Below, in pieces: positions 16,010-26,376 of a stretch of 44,944 nucleotides of DNA. Made by a program: the position numbers and the translations under genes. Source of the DNA: an uncultured Prevotella sp. (GTDB taxonomy: Bacteria > Bacteroidota > Bacteroidia > Bacteroidales > Bacteroidaceae). The notes beneath the pieces were generated by a model, which saw nothing but the letters and a program-made list of their open reading frames with translations, searched no databases and was not told the origin of the DNA. Position 1 is the stretch's first letter. Each line of letters opens with the position of its first letter. The stretch is taken from assembly GCA_905235325.1 (NCBI GenBank), contig CAJOLE010000023.1:1-44944 (forward strand), given 5' to 3'.

Positions 16010-18451
16010 CTACATCGTGACCTCGACTACGTGCTTGCCTGCCGTATAGGGAATGACGTTACCCTTGACGGGGTGACCGTCGAGTATAATCTGCCTGACA
16101 CCTTTCTGTGAGCCGTTGGGGTGGATAGTGATGTCGTAGTCGGCATCGCGGAACTTACGCTGCACGGTGTAGTCGCCTGCCATTTCGGGCAGACAGGGGT
16201 CGATGCGCAAGCCGTCATAGTCGGGCTTGATGCCGAGAATAAACTCCGAGACGGTGTACCACATCCAGGCAGCCGTTCCCGTCAGCCACGAGTTCTTGCC
16301 CTCGCCGGGCTTGAAAGCGTCCTTACCCGCCACCATCTGGCAGTTCACGTAAGGCTCCACCTTGTGCAGCGTCTGATGTTTCTCTTCCACATAGCTGGGC
16401 AGAATCTTGGTGTAGTGGCTCCAGGCATCGTTGCCGCGCCCGGCAATGCACTCGCCGATGATGACCCACGGGTTGTTGTGGCAGAAGATTCCCGCGTTCT
16501 CCTTGTAGCCTTCGGGATAGCTCGAAATCTCGCCGTACTCGTAGATGTACTTCGTGAAGGCGGGGTTGTTGAGCACCATACCGTGTTCGCACTCTAAGTA
16601 CTTCTTGCATGAGTCGAGGCTCTTGGCCACCATGCCATCGTCGGCACCAATCTCAGCCATCGTACACCAACCTTGTGACTCAATGAATATCTTGCCTTCC
16701 TCGCACTCGTTCGAACCAATCTTATTGCCATAGAAGTCGTAGGCACGGAGATACCATTCGCCGTCCCAGCCATGCTTCTTCACAGCCTCAATCATAGCAT
16801 CGACAGCGCGCTGCACCCGCTGCCCCTCCTCGTGCTTTGCGATTTTATCGCAAAGCGCCACATACTCCTTGCCCGTCACCACGAACAGGCCGGCAATCAT
16901 CAGCGACTCAGCCTTTGTGCCCTCTGAGACGTTCTCGGTGGTTTGGAAGCTCTCGTTGGGATCCCATGAGAAGCAGTTCAGGTTCAGACAGTCGTTCCAG
17001 TCGGCGCGCCCGATGAGCGGCAGCAGGTGCGGCCCAAGGTTGCCCGCGACGTGGTCGAGACTGACCTTCAGGTGCTCAAACAGCGTCACCTCCGTACCAG
17101 GCTGATTGTCGAAGGGCACCATCTCGTCGAGAATCGTGAAGTCGCCAGTCTCCTTGAGATAGGCCACCGTGCCGAAGACGAGCCAGCATGAGTCGTCGTT
17201 GAAGCCGCCGCCGATGTCGTTGTTGCCGCGCTTGGTCAGGGGCTGGTACTGGTGGTAGCAGCCGCCGTCGGTGAACTGCGTAGAGGCTATGTCGATGATG
17301 CGCTGGCGGGCACGGAACGGAATCTGGTGGACGAAGCCGACGATGTCCTGGTTGGAGTCGCGGAAGCCCATGCCGCGCCCGATGCCGCTCTCGAAGAATG
17401 AGGCCGAGCGCGAGAAGTTGAACGTCACCATGCACTGGTACTGGTTCCAGATGTTCACCATGCGGTCAAGCTTCGGGTTGGAAGACTTTACCTTATATAT
17501 ATTTAGGAGCCGGTCCCAATAGTCGTTCAGCTCGCCAAAAGCCTTGTCCACCTTTTCGGTGGTGTCGAAGCGGCGGATGAGTGCGTGTGCCTTCTCCTTG
17601 TTGATTACTTGGGGAGCCGAGAATTTCTTGTCCTGCTCGTTCTCCACATAGCCGAGTAGGAATACGAAGTCCCGCTGCTCGCCAGGCTGCAGCGTCACCT
17701 CGATATAGTGCGAGGCAATGGGGCTCCAGCCGTGGGCGTGGCTGTTGCGGGGACGGCCTTCGGCGACGGCATCGGGGTTACTGAACTCGCTGTAGAGGCC
17801 GACGAACGACTCGCGGTCAGTATCGAAGCCCTGTATCTCGGTGTTCACGTGGTAGAACGCATAGTGGTTGCGGCGCTCGCGGTATTCCGTCTTGTGGTAA
17901 ATCGTACTGCCTTCTATCTCAACTTCACCCGTCGAGAAATTGCGCTGGAAGTTCTCCATGTCGGTAGCAGCATTCCACAGACACCACTCCTCGAAGGAGA
18001 AGAGCTTCAGCGTCTTCACCTCCTGACTCTGGTTCGTCAGCGTCAGCTTCTGCACTTCTGCCCACGTCTTCAACGGTACGAAGAAGAGCACCGAGGCCTC
18101 CACCAGGTTCTTGCGGCCCGTGATGCGTGTGTAGCCCATGCCGTGGCGGCACTCGTAGAAGTCGAGCGGCGTCTTGCAGGGCTTCCAGCCGGGGCTCCAT
18201 GCCGTGTCGCCTTCTTTGATATAGAAATACCTTCCCCCGTTGTCCATTGGCACATTGTTGTAGCGGTAGCGGGTGATGCGGCGGAACTTGGCATCCTTGT
18301 AGAAGCTGTAGCCGCCGGCGGTGTTGGAGATGAGCGAGAAGAAGTCCTCGTTGCCTAAGTAGTTAATCCAGGGCCAGGGAGTTTGGGGATTGGTGATGAC
18401 ATACTCGCGGTGCTCGTCGTCAAAGTAGCCGTAGCGTTTCTGTTGTTCCAT
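16010..18451 (-). CDS. GH94 family glycoside phosphorylase (cellobiose phosphorylase-like)
   Basis: The 813-residue cytoplasmic protein lacks a signal peptide and matches the length of GH94 cellobiose phosphorylases. The N-terminal beta-sandwich opens [22 protein letters not shown]. The (alpha/alpha)6 barrel shows [29 protein letters not shown] and the DWND segment at residues 484-487, which contains the general-acid Asp position. TGTAAWMWY and the ending GVRQIILDG belong to the family. It would split a beta-linked disaccharide with phosphate to sugar 1-phosphate and a free sugar. Cellobiose is the likeliest substrate, but cellodextrin or other beta-glucosides cannot be excluded. The start at 18451 follows its own promoter; the ATG at 18478 lies upstream of the predicted transcript start. 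Confidence 0.9.
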   Translation of the reverse strand: MEQQKRYGYFDDEHREYVITNPQTPWPWINYLGNEDFFSLISNTAGGYSFYKDAKFRRITRYRYNNVPMDNGGRYFYIKEGDTAWSPGWKPCKTPLDFYECRHGMGYTRITGRKNLVEASVLFFVPLKTWAEVQKLTLTNQSQEVKTLKLFSFEEWCLWNAATDMENFQRNFSTGEVEIEGSTIYHKTEYRERRNHYAFYHVNTEIQGFDTDRESFVGLYSEFSNPDAVAEGRPRNSHAHGWSPIASHYIEVTLQPGEQRDFVFLLGYVENEQDKKFSAPQVINKEKAHALIRRFDTTEKVDKAFGELNDYWDRLLNIYKVKSSNPKLDRMVNIWNQYQCMVTFNFSRSASFFESGIGRGMGFRDSNQDIVGFVHQIPFRARQRIIDIASTQFTDGGCYHQYQPLTKRGNNDIGGGFNDDSCWLVFGTVAYLKETGDFTILDEMVPFDNQPGTEVTLFEHLKVSLDHVAGNLGPHLLPLIGRADWNDCLNLNCFSWDPNESFQTTENVSEGTKAESLMIAGLFVVTGKEYVALCDKIAKHEEGQRVQRAVDAMIEAVKKHGWDGEWYLRAYDFYGNKIGSNECEEGKIFIESQGWCTMAEIGADDGMVAKSLDSCKKYLECEHGMVLNNPAFTKYIYEYGEISSYPEGYKENAGIFCHNNPWVIIGECIAGRGNDAWSHYTKILPSYVEEKHQTLHKVEPYVNCQMVAGKDAFKPGEGKNSWLTGTAAWMWYTVSEFILGIKPDYDGLRIDPCLPEMAGDYTVQRKFRDADYDITIHPNGSQKGVRQIILDGHPVKGNVIPYTAGKHVVEVTM

Positions 18452-18475
18452 AGTCCTTAAATTTGTTTCCGTTTG

Positions 18476-18507
18476 CAAAAGTAAACCAAAAATCTGGGAC
18501 AGCCAAA
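18476..18507 (-). promoter_or_regulatory. Promoter of the GH94 gene
   Basis: On the minus strand TTTG (18504-18507) is followed after 20 bp by TACTTTTG (18476-18483), a complete Bacteroidetes-type promoter 25 nt upstream of the chosen ATG. Confidence 0.75.
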
Positions 18508-18568
18508 CAAAATCGTTAAAGTTTCATATTTTCATACGCCCAAGACGCTACGTGTCGGGAAAAAGTAC

Positions 18569-18576
18569 TAACTTTG
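18569..18576 (+). promoter_or_regulatory. -7 box upstream of the alpha-2-macroglobulin gene
   Basis: TAACTTTG at 18569-18576 matches TAnnTTTG and lies 29 nt before the ATG at 18606; no obvious -33 box is seen. Confidence 0.6.
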
Positions 18577-18605
18577 CAGGTAGTGTTCACAAATAATCGG
18601 AGAAA

Positions 18606-21600
18606 ATGAGAAGAACGGCATTCACATTTCTATTAGCATTGGTTGGCATGACATTATTCGGACAGACATATTCAGCCCTGTGGAGACAGGCGGACGAGGC
18701 AGGGGAAAAGGACTTGCCCCGCACACAGTACGACGTACTGATGAAGATAGTCAGCAAGGCTCAGAAGGAGGGTGAATACGGACAGCTGATGGCAGCCGAA
18801 CTGGCTGGCAGCCGCGTGATGGCCACCATAGCCCCCGACTCGCTGCAGCCCGCCGTCGAAAGGATGGAGCAGCGCTACCGGGCGGCAACCGACAAGGCTC
18901 TTTCTGCCGTCTATGCCACGGTGCTGAAGAAGATCTACGCCGACAACAGCGAATTAGAGAAGCAGGAAGAACTGACGGTGACGCTCGATGCCGAGACCTG
19001 CGAGCGGCTGGCCGCCGTGAAGGCTGCCGACTATAAGCCGCTGACCATCATCGGGCACGACAGCAAGCTGTTCGACGACGATATGCTCAGCGTCGTCGGC
19101 TATGTACTGGAAGACTTCCAGTCTCTGCACGACTACTACGACAAGGCCGGCAAGCGCCGGGCTGCGATGATGACGGCCTTGGAGATAGCCCGCCGGAACC
19201 GCGTGCCAGGCGACGCGAAGTACGACGATGCGCCATACATCGCAATCCTCGACTCGCTCATCGACCTCTACGGCGACCTGCCCGAGGCAGCCGAGCTGGC
19301 CATCGTGCGCTATAACTATATGCGCGAGCACACCGACGCTACTACAGAACAATGTTGGGACTACACCGAGCAGGCCATCAAGCGCTGGAACGGCTATCAG
19401 CGTACCAACGTCCTGCGTAATGCACAGATTGACCTGACCACCCGTATGTTCAGTGCCACATTAGAGAAGAGCGTGGCACTGCCCGACACGCCCCAGGAAC
19501 TGACCATCTCCAGCGCCCGCAACATTGACCAGCTGACGATGCACATTTTCCGCGCGAAGGTCAAGGGCAATAACAGTCTCAATCCCAATTACGACAAAGA
19601 CTACAAGAAGCTGGAGCCGCTGCTGACAGAGTTGCCTGAGCTACAGGTGACGCACCACTACAGCGGGAAGAAAGCCTACGACGTGTTCACAGACTCGATG
19701 GAGGTGCCCGCTCTGCCCGTCGGTGTCTATATGATCGAGCTGCGGAGCAACCCTGCGACCAAAGGCAACCGGCAGCTTCTCTACGTCAGCAACGTCAGGG
19801 TGATGACGCTTTCCCTGCCAGAGAACAAGATACGCTACGTCGTGGTCGATGCCGCCGAGGGCCGGCCCGTCAGCGGTGCAACCGTCGAGCTGTGGGGCTA
19901 CCTCAACGGCCGCAGCGACCAGCTGATGGCCACACTGACGACTGATGCCAAGGGCGAAGCCACATACCAGTATAACAGGCAACGCCCGACAAGCGTATAT
20001 GCCTTCACGCCGACTGACGACGCCTGTCCGCCGACAAATGAATACGGGAATTTCTACACCAGCAGAATCGACAGTCACGTGGAGCAGACACGGTTCTTCA
20101 CCGACCGTTCCGTCTACCGCCCCGGCCAGACGGTACACGTGGCAGCCATCAGCTACGAGGTGACAGACGGCTACCGGCAGAAAGCCTTGGGAAACCGCGA
20201 ACTGAAGCTGACGCTGCGCGATGCCAACTACAAAGAAGTGGCCCAGAAGACACTGACGACTGACAAATACGGTTCGTGTGCCACGGAGTTCACGCTGCCT
20301 GGCAACGGTCTGACCGGGAGATTCACTATCGAGGGGGCGAACGGCTCTTGCAGCTTCCGGGTTGAGGAGTACAAGCGCCCGACGTTTGAGGTGGAATTCG
20401 ACAAGGTGACTGAGGACTACAAGGACGGCGACACCTTGGAGGTCAGGGCGACAGCCCGCTCCTACGCCGGCGTGCCCGTTCAGGAAGCCAAGGTGAAGTA
20501 CAAGGTGGTGCGCCGCCGTTCGATATGGTGGTGGAGCTATTCGTCCTACTGGAACCACGGCTATATCGGTGCCGCCTCCAATGACGAGACACTGGCCGAG
20601 GGCGAGGCCGTGACCGCCGGCGACGGCACCTTCACGGTGAAGATGCCGATGGTGCTGCCAAAGACCGACTTCCCGACGTTCTACAACTTCATCTGCGAGG
20701 CCGACGTCACCGATCAGGGCGGCGAGACCCACCAGGGCCAGCTGTCGCTGCCCCTGGGCAACCGCAAGACGGTGCTTGCCTGCGACCTGCCCGAGCAGAT
20801 GCGTGCCGACCAGATGCAGCAGGTGAAGTTCCACCTGCGCAATGCCGCCGGCAACGACATCGACGCAGAAGTGAAATACCGAATAGACAACGGAAAGTGG
20901 CAGACGGTGCCAACCAACGTTCTATGTTCGCTCTTCAGCAGTCAATGTAAGAGCGGCAAGCATCAGCTGGAGGCCGTCTGTCAGGGCGACACACTGAAGC
21001 AGGACTTCGTGGTCTTCTCGCTCGACGACAAGCGGCCTGCCACCGAGACCGACGACTGGTTCTATCAGTCTGACAGCCGGTTCCCCAACGACGGCAGCCC
21101 CGTCGTCATTCAGGTGGGCACGTCGGCACCTGACGCCCACATCGTCTACAGCATCATCAGCAGCAACGGCATGATCGAGAACGGTGCGGTGGAACGCTCA
21201 AACGAACTGCTTAACCGCAAGTTCACTTATAAGGAGGAATACGGCAACGGACTGACGCTGACCTTTGCCTGGATGAAGCAGGGCAAGTGCTACACGCATA
21301 CGGCACACATCGAGCGTCCCTTGCCCGACAAGCGGCTGACGCTGAAGTGGCAGACCTTCCGCGACCGGCTGACACCCGGCCAGCAGGAGGAGTGGGCACT
21401 GACGGTCGCCAATCCCGACGGCACCCCGGCCGATGCCCAGCTCATGGCCACGCTCTACGACAAGAGCCTCGACCAGATAACGGCCCACCGCTGGTACTTC
21501 TCTCTCCGGCATTCTCTGCCTCTTCCTACTACGCAGTGGCGTTTTGGTGTCTGGGGCAGTCTCAAACTCAACGGCTCGCTCTACCAGGCGCGCCTGGCGG

Positions 21601-24170
21601 CTCCCGCGCTCGTGTTCAGCAGCTTCGACGAGTCGCTCTTTCCAAAGCCTTGGGCAATTGGCAGTTACCATACGAGGGCTCTCGGTGCAGCAAGAGTCAT
21701 GTACAAGTCGGCGATGGCCGTTGAAGAGTCTGCACCGATGGTGCTGAACGAGGTCGCGGTTGATGAGGTCCGGCAAACGTCAGACACGGACGAAGCCCTG
21801 CAGGGCCGGATAGCCGGGCTCGACGTTGCCGAAAAGAGAAGCAGCAAGCAGTCGGCACAGACTGGCGACGAAGGAGACGCCGTGCCCGACGTGACGTTGC
21901 GTGAGAACCTGCAGGAGACGGCGTTCTTCTATCCGCAGCTGGCAGCCGACTCCACAGGGCTGGTGACGCTGAAGTTCACCCTGCCCGAGAGTCTGACGAC
22001 GTGGCGCTTCATGGGACTGGCCCACACCGCCGACCTCTGCTACGGCACAATAGAGGGTGAGACCGTAGCCAAGAAAGACCTGATGGTGCAGCCCAACATG
22101 CCCCGATTCCTGCGCGAGGGCGACCAGGCCACCCTCTCGGCCCGCGTCATCAACACCAGCGACGGCGACCTCAGCGGAACGGCCTACCTGACGCTCACCG
22201 ACCCCGACACCGAGAAGGTCGTCTATACGCAGAAGGCACCGTTCACGGTGAAAGCCGGCGAGACCACCAGTGTCACGTTCAGCGTCTCATCTCTCAGCTC
22301 GAATATCCCACTCCTGATATGCAAGGTGATGGCCACGACCGACAAGTTCAGCGACGGCGAGCAGCACTACCTGCCCATCCTGCCCAACCGCGAGCGCGTC
22401 ACCGTGACCTATCCCTTCACGCAGAACGAGCCGGGCACGAAGACCATCGACCTGACGCAGCTGTTTCCTGCCCAAAGTAACGAAGCCCCCTCGGGAGCCG
22501 TATGGGAGGCTAAGCTGACCATCGAATATACCAACAACCCTGCCTGGCTGATGATTCAGGCCCTGCCCGCCATCGGCCATCCCTACGACAACTGTGCCGT
22601 CTGTCAGGCGGCCTCGTTCTACGCCAACAGCATCGGCAAGTACATCATCGACCAGGTGCCGCAGGCCAAGACCGTCTTCGAGCAGTGGAAGCGCGAGACG
22701 GGCAGCGAGACCACCCTGCAGAGCCAGCTTGAGAAGAACCAGGAGCTGAAGGACCTCGTGCTCACCGAGACCCCGTGGGTGGCCGATGCCGACCGCGAGA
22801 CCGAGCAGCGCCAGCGACTGGCCGACTTCTTCGACGAGAACATGATGCAGCAGCGCCTGCAGTCGGCCCTCGACAAGCTCGGCAAGCTGCAGCGCAGCGA
22901 CGGCTCCTGGAGCTGGTGGCCCGAGATGCCCGGCTCTACCTACATGACCGTCACCGTAGCCGAGATGATGGTGCGCCAGAACGCGATGATGGGCGAACAG
23001 GAAACGACCAAAGATATGCTCAAGGGCGCGATAAAGTTCCTCGGCCGTGAGATGGTGGAACGGGTGGCCGAGATGAAGAAGCAGGAGAAGAAAGGCCATA
23101 AGCCCGTGTTCCCCAGCATCACCGCCCTCGAGTGGCTCTACATCTGCAAGCTCGACGGCCGCCAGCTGCCCAACAACGTCAGGGAGGCCAACGACTACCT
23201 CATCAAGCTGCTGAAGAAGGAGACGAATCGGCAGACCATCTACGAGAAGGCTCTGTCGGCCATCATCCTCGACTCGCCGACCTACATCAAGAGCCTGAAG
23301 GAGTACACCGTCTACAAGGAGGAGATGGGCCGCTACTACGACACGCCGCGCGCCGGCTACTCGTGGCGCGACTACCGCATACCGACGCAGGTGGCTGCCA
23401 TAGAGGCCATCATGCGGCTGACACCCGACGACCGGCAGACGCTCGACGAGATGCGCCGCTGGCTCCTCCAGGAGAAGCGCACGCAGGCCTGGGACACCCC
23501 GATTAACTCGGTAGACGCCGTCTATGCCTTCATGGACCCCAAGAACACCACAATGCCCATCCTCCCCATGACCCCCAGCCCCATGACCCGTCTGTCACTC
23601 GACAACCATCCCCTTGAGACTCCGAAGGCCACCGCCGGCATCGGCTACGTGAAGACCGCCAAGCCCTATCAGGGCGAGAAAGCCTTCACCGCCGAGAAGC
23701 AGAGCGAGGGCACCAGCTGGGGGGCTGTCTATGCACAGTTCATGCAACCCACCGCCGACATCCGCGACCAGGCCAGCGGCGTCAGCGTCCGCCGCGAACT
23801 GCTGACTGCTGACGGCCAGCCGCTGACGGCCGCCAAAGTCGGCGACCGCGTGAAGGTGCGCCTGACCATCCAGAGCGAGCGCGACCTCGACTTCGTGCAG
23901 CTGCACGACAAGCGGGCGGCCTGCATGGAGCCCCTCAGCCAGCTGAGCGGCTACAATTGGCGCGGCGGCTACTACACGACGCCCCGCGACAACGCGACGA
24001 ACTACTACTTCGACCGGCTGCCGAAGGGCAAGCACGTGGTCGAGACCGAATACTATATTGACCGTGCCGGACAGTACGAGACGGGCACCTGCACCGTGCA
24101 GTGCGCCTACGCCTCGGAGTATCGTGGCACCACTCACTCACAAACTCTCAAAGTAAACAATGACAAATAG
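18606..24170 (+). CDS. Alpha-2-macroglobulin family protein, very large, without a canonical thioester
   Basis: The 1854-residue exported protein has a signal peptide ending LFGQT. MG-type beta domains follow: an MG2-like part near residue 400 and FFTDRSVYRPGQTV at ~497. The A2M domain is at ~1100-1190 (ETAFFYPQLAADSTGLVTLKF, TWRFMGLAHT), then an alpha-helical thioester-type domain at ~1300-1680. Where CxEQ is expected, the sequence is CAVCQ (residues 1330-1334), so the usual Cys-Gln thioester motif is not intact. Just before the A2M domain, residues ~1050-1080 (EVAVDEVRQ, EALQGRIAGLDV) resemble the plug of SusC/TonB-dependent receptors. Bacterial family members are thought to trap proteases in the cell envelope. 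The last 11 nt overlap the DUF1573 gene. Confidence 0.9.
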   Translation: MRRTAFTFLLALVGMTLFGQTYSALWRQADEAGEKDLPRTQYDVLMKIVSKAQKEGEYGQLMAAELAGSRVMATIAPDSLQPAVERMEQRYRAATDKALSAVYATVLKKIYADNSELEKQEELTVTLDAETCERLAAVKAADYKPLTIIGHDSKLFDDDMLSVVGYVLEDFQSLHDYYDKAGKRRAAMMTALEIARRNRVPGDAKYDDAPYIAILDSLIDLYGDLPEAAELAIVRYNYMREHTDATTEQCWDYTEQAIKRWNGYQRTNVLRNAQIDLTTRMFSATLEKSVALPDTPQELTISSARNIDQLTMHIFRAKVKGNNSLNPNYDKDYKKLEPLLTELPELQVTHHYSGKKAYDVFTDSMEVPALPVGVYMIELRSNPATKGNRQLLYVSNVRVMTLSLPENKIRYVVVDAAEGRPVSGATVELWGYLNGRSDQLMATLTTDAKGEATYQYNRQRPTSVYAFTPTDDACPPTNEYGNFYTSRIDSHVEQTRFFTDRSVYRPGQTVHVAAISYEVTDGYRQKALGNRELKLTLRDANYKEVAQKTLTTDKYGSCATEFTLPGNGLTGRFTIEGANGSCSFRVEEYKRPTFEVEFDKVTEDYKDGDTLEVRATARSYAGVPVQEAKVKYKVVRRRSIWWWSYSSYWNHGYIGAASNDETLAEGEAVTAGDGTFTVKMPMVLPKTDFPTFYNFICEADVTDQGGETHQGQLSLPLGNRKTVLACDLPEQMRADQMQQVKFHLRNAAGNDIDAEVKYRIDNGKWQTVPTNVLCSLFSSQCKSGKHQLEAVCQGDTLKQDFVVFSLDDKRPATETDDWFYQSDSRFPNDGSPVVIQVGTSAPDAHIVYSIISSNGMIENGAVERSNELLNRKFTYKEEYGNGLTLTFAWMKQGKCYTHTAHIERPLPDKRLTLKWQTFRDRLTPGQQEEWALTVANPDGTPADAQLMATLYDKSLDQITAHRWYFSLRHSLPLPTTQWRFGVWGSLKLNGSLYQARLAAPALVFSSFDESLFPKPWAIGSYHTRALGAARVMYKSAMAVEESAPMVLNEVAVDEVRQTSDTDEALQGRIAGLDVAEKRSSKQSAQTGDEGDAVPDVTLRENLQETAFFYPQLAADSTGLVTLKFTLPESLTTWRFMGLAHTADLCYGTIEGETVAKKDLMVQPNMPRFLREGDQATLSARVINTSDGDLSGTAYLTLTDPDTEKVVYTQKAPFTVKAGETTSVTFSVSSLSSNIPLLICKVMATTDKFSDGEQHYLPILPNRERVTVTYPFTQNEPGTKTIDLTQLFPAQSNEAPSGAVWEAKLTIEYTNNPAWLMIQALPAIGHPYDNCAVCQAASFYANSIGKYIIDQVPQAKTVFEQWKRETGSETTLQSQLEKNQELKDLVLTETPWVADADRETEQRQRLADFFDENMMQQRLQSALDKLGKLQRSDGSWSWWPEMPGSTYMTVTVAEMMVRQNAMMGEQETTKDMLKGAIKFLGREMVERVAEMKKQEKKGHKPVFPSITALEWLYICKLDGRQLPNNVREANDYLIKLLKKETNRQTIYEKALSAIILDSPTYIKSLKEYTVYKEEMGRYYDTPRAGYSWRDYRIPTQVAAIEAIMRLTPDDRQTLDEMRRWLLQEKRTQAWDTPINSVDAVYAFMDPKNTTMPILPMTPSPMTRLSLDNHPLETPKATAGIGYVKTAKPYQGEKAFTAEKQSEGTSWGAVYAQFMQPTADIRDQASGVSVRRELLTADGQPLTAAKVGDRVKVRLTIQSERDLDFVQLHDKRAACMEPLSQLSGYNWRGGYYTTPRDNATNYYFDRLPKGKHVVETEYYIDRAGQYETGTCTVQCAYASEYRGTTHSQTLKVNNDK
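23553..23590. repeat. CCCAT-type nonamer microrepeat inside the macroglobulin gene
   Basis: Units CCCATCCTC, CCCATGACC and CCCAGCCCC follow one another, encoding a Pro/Met-rich stretch (PILPMTPSPMT) in the C-terminal part of the protein. Similar nonamers occur at three other places in the window. Confidence 0.55.
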
Positions 24171-25209
24171 ACTGAAGATTGCAGCGCTGTTGGCACTGGC
24201 TGCAACCTCTGCCAGTGCCCAAAGATTATCTATCACGAAACCGACCATCGACATGGGCCGCACGGGCTACGAGATGCCCGTGACGGCAACCTTCGAGATG
24301 CGTAACCGCGGACTGCGCCGACTGGTCATCCAGGACGTCGTGCCCGACTGCAGCTGCACACGGGTGGAATATCCCAAGGGCGAGATAGGCATCGGCGACA
24401 AGTTTACCATCAAGATGACCTACGACGCCCGGATGCTCGGCCACTACCACAAGCAGGCCGCCGTCATCTCGAACGGCTCCAAGACGCCCGTCTACATCAC
24501 GATGACGGGCGTCGTACTGGCCGACCTCATGGACTACAGCGGCGCCTACCCCTACGACTTCAACAATCTGCTGAGCGACAAGAACTACCTGGAGATTGAC
24601 AACGTGAAGCGCGGCGAACAGCTACAGTTCGAGATGGCCGTCATGAACAACGGCACAACCATCATGCAGCCCAACATCCAGCACCTGCCCCCCTACCTCT
24701 CGGCGCAGGCTTATCCCGAGCGGCTGTCGCCCGGCCACCACGGGAAGATTGTCTTCACGCTGAACTCAGAGAAGATCCACGACTACGGGCTCACCCAGAC
24801 GTCGGTCTATCTGGCACAGCAGTTGGGCGAGAAGGTGAAGGATGAAACCGAGATAGCCGTCTCGGCGGTCCTGCTGCCCCCCGTCACGGAAACGGCCGGG
24901 GCGCGCCCCCAGCTGGTGCTCTCCGACACAATCCTTGACCTCCGGTTCGGCGGCAAGTCGAAGCGGTCGGGCGACGTCACGCTGACCAACACCGGCCAGT
25001 CGCGCCTCGACATCACGTCGCTGCAGATGTTCACCCGTGGTCTGAAGGTGACGCTCGGCAAGAGCCGCCTGCAGCCCGGCGAGTCGACGAAGCTCAAGAT
25101 TACCGCCGTTGCCGGCGACCTGAAGAAAGCCCGCAGCATCCCCCGTGTGCTGATGATCACCAACGACCCGCAGCAGGCCAAGGTCGTCATCACCGTCAAT
25201 GCCCAATAA
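24160..25209 (+). CDS. DUF1573 domain protein
   Basis: The 349-residue exported protein begins with a signal peptide ending TSASAQ. An Ig-like DUF1573 domain follows (IDMGRTGYEMPVTATFEMRN, PDCSCTRVEYPKGEIGIG, ISNGSKTPVYITMTG), and a second copy of the fold lies at the C-terminus (LDLRFGGKSKRSGDVTLTN, LQPGESTKLKI). The C-S-C motif is typical of the family. These domains resemble ASH/MSP-type sandwiches and are thought to mediate protein contacts in the envelope. The gene overlaps the macroglobulin gene by 11 nt, so the two are probably made together and may interact. Confidence 0.85.
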   Translation: MTNRLKIAALLALAATSASAQRLSITKPTIDMGRTGYEMPVTATFEMRNRGLRRLVIQDVVPDCSCTRVEYPKGEIGIGDKFTIKMTYDARMLGHYHKQAAVISNGSKTPVYITMTGVVLADLMDYSGAYPYDFNNLLSDKNYLEIDNVKRGEQLQFEMAVMNNGTTIMQPNIQHLPPYLSAQAYPERLSPGHHGKIVFTLNSEKIHDYGLTQTSVYLAQQLGEKVKDETEIAVSAVLLPPVTETAGARPQLVLSDTILDLRFGGKSKRSGDVTLTNTGQSRLDITSLQMFTRGLKVTLGKSRLQPGESTKLKITAVAGDLKKARSIPRVLMITNDPQQAKVVITVNAQ

Positions 25210-25247
25210 CCCCACAGCCCATAACCCCCAAATAGCCCATCAACCCA

Positions 25248-26348
25248 ATGGAACACCCCGAAAACAGCGCCGAATATGCCGGTCTCCAAGTGAACAGCGG
25301 CGTCGAGCAGCAGTCAATCATCAACCCCTACCTGCAGCGCGGACGTTTCCGTCGCCGCGAACTCTCCGTCAGCGAGATGGTCGAGGGCATCCGCCGCGGC
25401 GACGTCACCATCCTCTCGCAGGCTGTCACGCTCATCGAGAGCGTCAACCCCGACCACCAGCAGAAAGCCCAGGAGGTCATCAACCGCTGCCTGCCCTACA
25501 GCGGCAACAGCATCCGCGTGGGCATCAGCGGCGTTCCCGGAGCAGGCAAGTCTACCAGCATCGACGAGTTCGGCATCCACGTGCTGCGCGAGCATGGCGG
25601 CAAGCTGGCCGTCCTCGCCATCGACCCCAGCAGCGAGCGCAGCAAGGGCAGCATCCTCGGCGACAAGACGCGCATGGAGAAGCTCGCCCAGCACCCCGCC
25701 TCGTTCATACGCCCCAGCCCGTCGGCAGGCTCACTCGGCGGCGTGGCCCGCAAGACGCGCGAGACCATCATCCTCTGCGAGGCGGCAGGCTTCGACAAGA
25801 TTTTCGTCGAGACGGTCGGCGTGGGACAGTCGGAGACGGCCTGCCACTCGATGGTCGACTTCTTCCTGCTCATCCAGGTGGCCGGCACGGGCGACGAGCT
25901 GCAGGGCATCAAGCGCGGCATCATGGAAATCAGCGACGGCATCGTCATCAACAAGTGCGACGGCGACAACGTCGACCGCTGCCAGATGGCAGCCACCAAC
26001 TTCCGCAACGCCCTCCACTTCTTCCCCATGCCCGAGAGTGGCTGGCAGCCCAAGGTGCTCTGCTACAGCGGCTTCTACGGTCTGGGCATCAAGGAGATCT
26101 GGGATATGATCTACCAGTACATCGACTTCGTCCGCCACAACGGCTACTTCGACTACCGCCGCAACGAGCAGGCCAAGTACTGGATGTACGAGAGCATCAA
26201 CGAACACCTGAAGAACTCGTTCTACAACAACAAGACGATTCAGGCCCGGCTCGCCGCCGCCGAGCAGGCCGTCCTCGCTGGACAGAAGACCAGCTTCGTG
26301 GCCGCCCAGGACCTGCTCGACATTTACTTCAATTCCCTCCGCCCATAA
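25248..26348 (+). CDS. meaB: MeaB/ArgK-type G3E GTPase, methylmalonyl-CoA mutase chaperone
   Basis: The 366-residue cytoplasmic GTPase has Walker A GVPGAGKST near residue 90, the family-specific DPSSERSKGSILGDKTRM, FVETVGVGQSE as the G3 region, and INKCDGDN as the guanine-specificity NKxD motif. MeaB protects and reloads the B12-dependent methylmalonyl-CoA mutase. The mutase subunit genes are not in the window. The stop overlaps the ispH start (TAATG), and a nonamer repeat spans the junction. Confidence 0.93.
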   Translation: MEHPENSAEYAGLQVNSGVEQQSIINPYLQRGRFRRRELSVSEMVEGIRRGDVTILSQAVTLIESVNPDHQQKAQEVINRCLPYSGNSIRVGISGVPGAGKSTSIDEFGIHVLREHGGKLAVLAIDPSSERSKGSILGDKTRMEKLAQHPASFIRPSPSAGSLGGVARKTRETIILCEAAGFDKIFVETVGVGQSETACHSMVDFFLLIQVAGTGDELQGIKRGIMEISDGIVINKCDGDNVDRCQMAATNFRNALHFFPMPESGWQPKVLCYSGFYGLGIKEIWDMIYQYIDFVRHNGYFDYRRNEQAKYWMYESINEHLKNSFYNNKTIQARLAAAEQAVLAGQKTSFVAAQDLLDIYFNSLRP

Positions 26349-26376
26349 TGCCCAAATTGCCCACAATGCCTATCAA
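26341..26376. repeat. Four nonamer units across the meaB-ispH junction
   Basis: GCCCATAAT, GCCCAAATT, GCCCACAAT and GCCTATCAA follow head to tail, covering the meaB stop and the two candidate ispH starts. A related run of CCCAT/CCCAA units fills 25209-25247 between the DUF1573 and meaB genes. Confidence 0.6.

Noticed and set aside
19641..20834. 397-residue minus-strand frame inside the macroglobulin gene
   Set aside because: Shadow of a strongly supported gene, with no start signal or recognisable domain.
25199..26347. N-terminal extension of ispH reading through meaB
   Set aside because: The upstream part is an Arg/Pro/His-rich shadow of meaB in another frame; the ispH family starts at 26348 or 26366.
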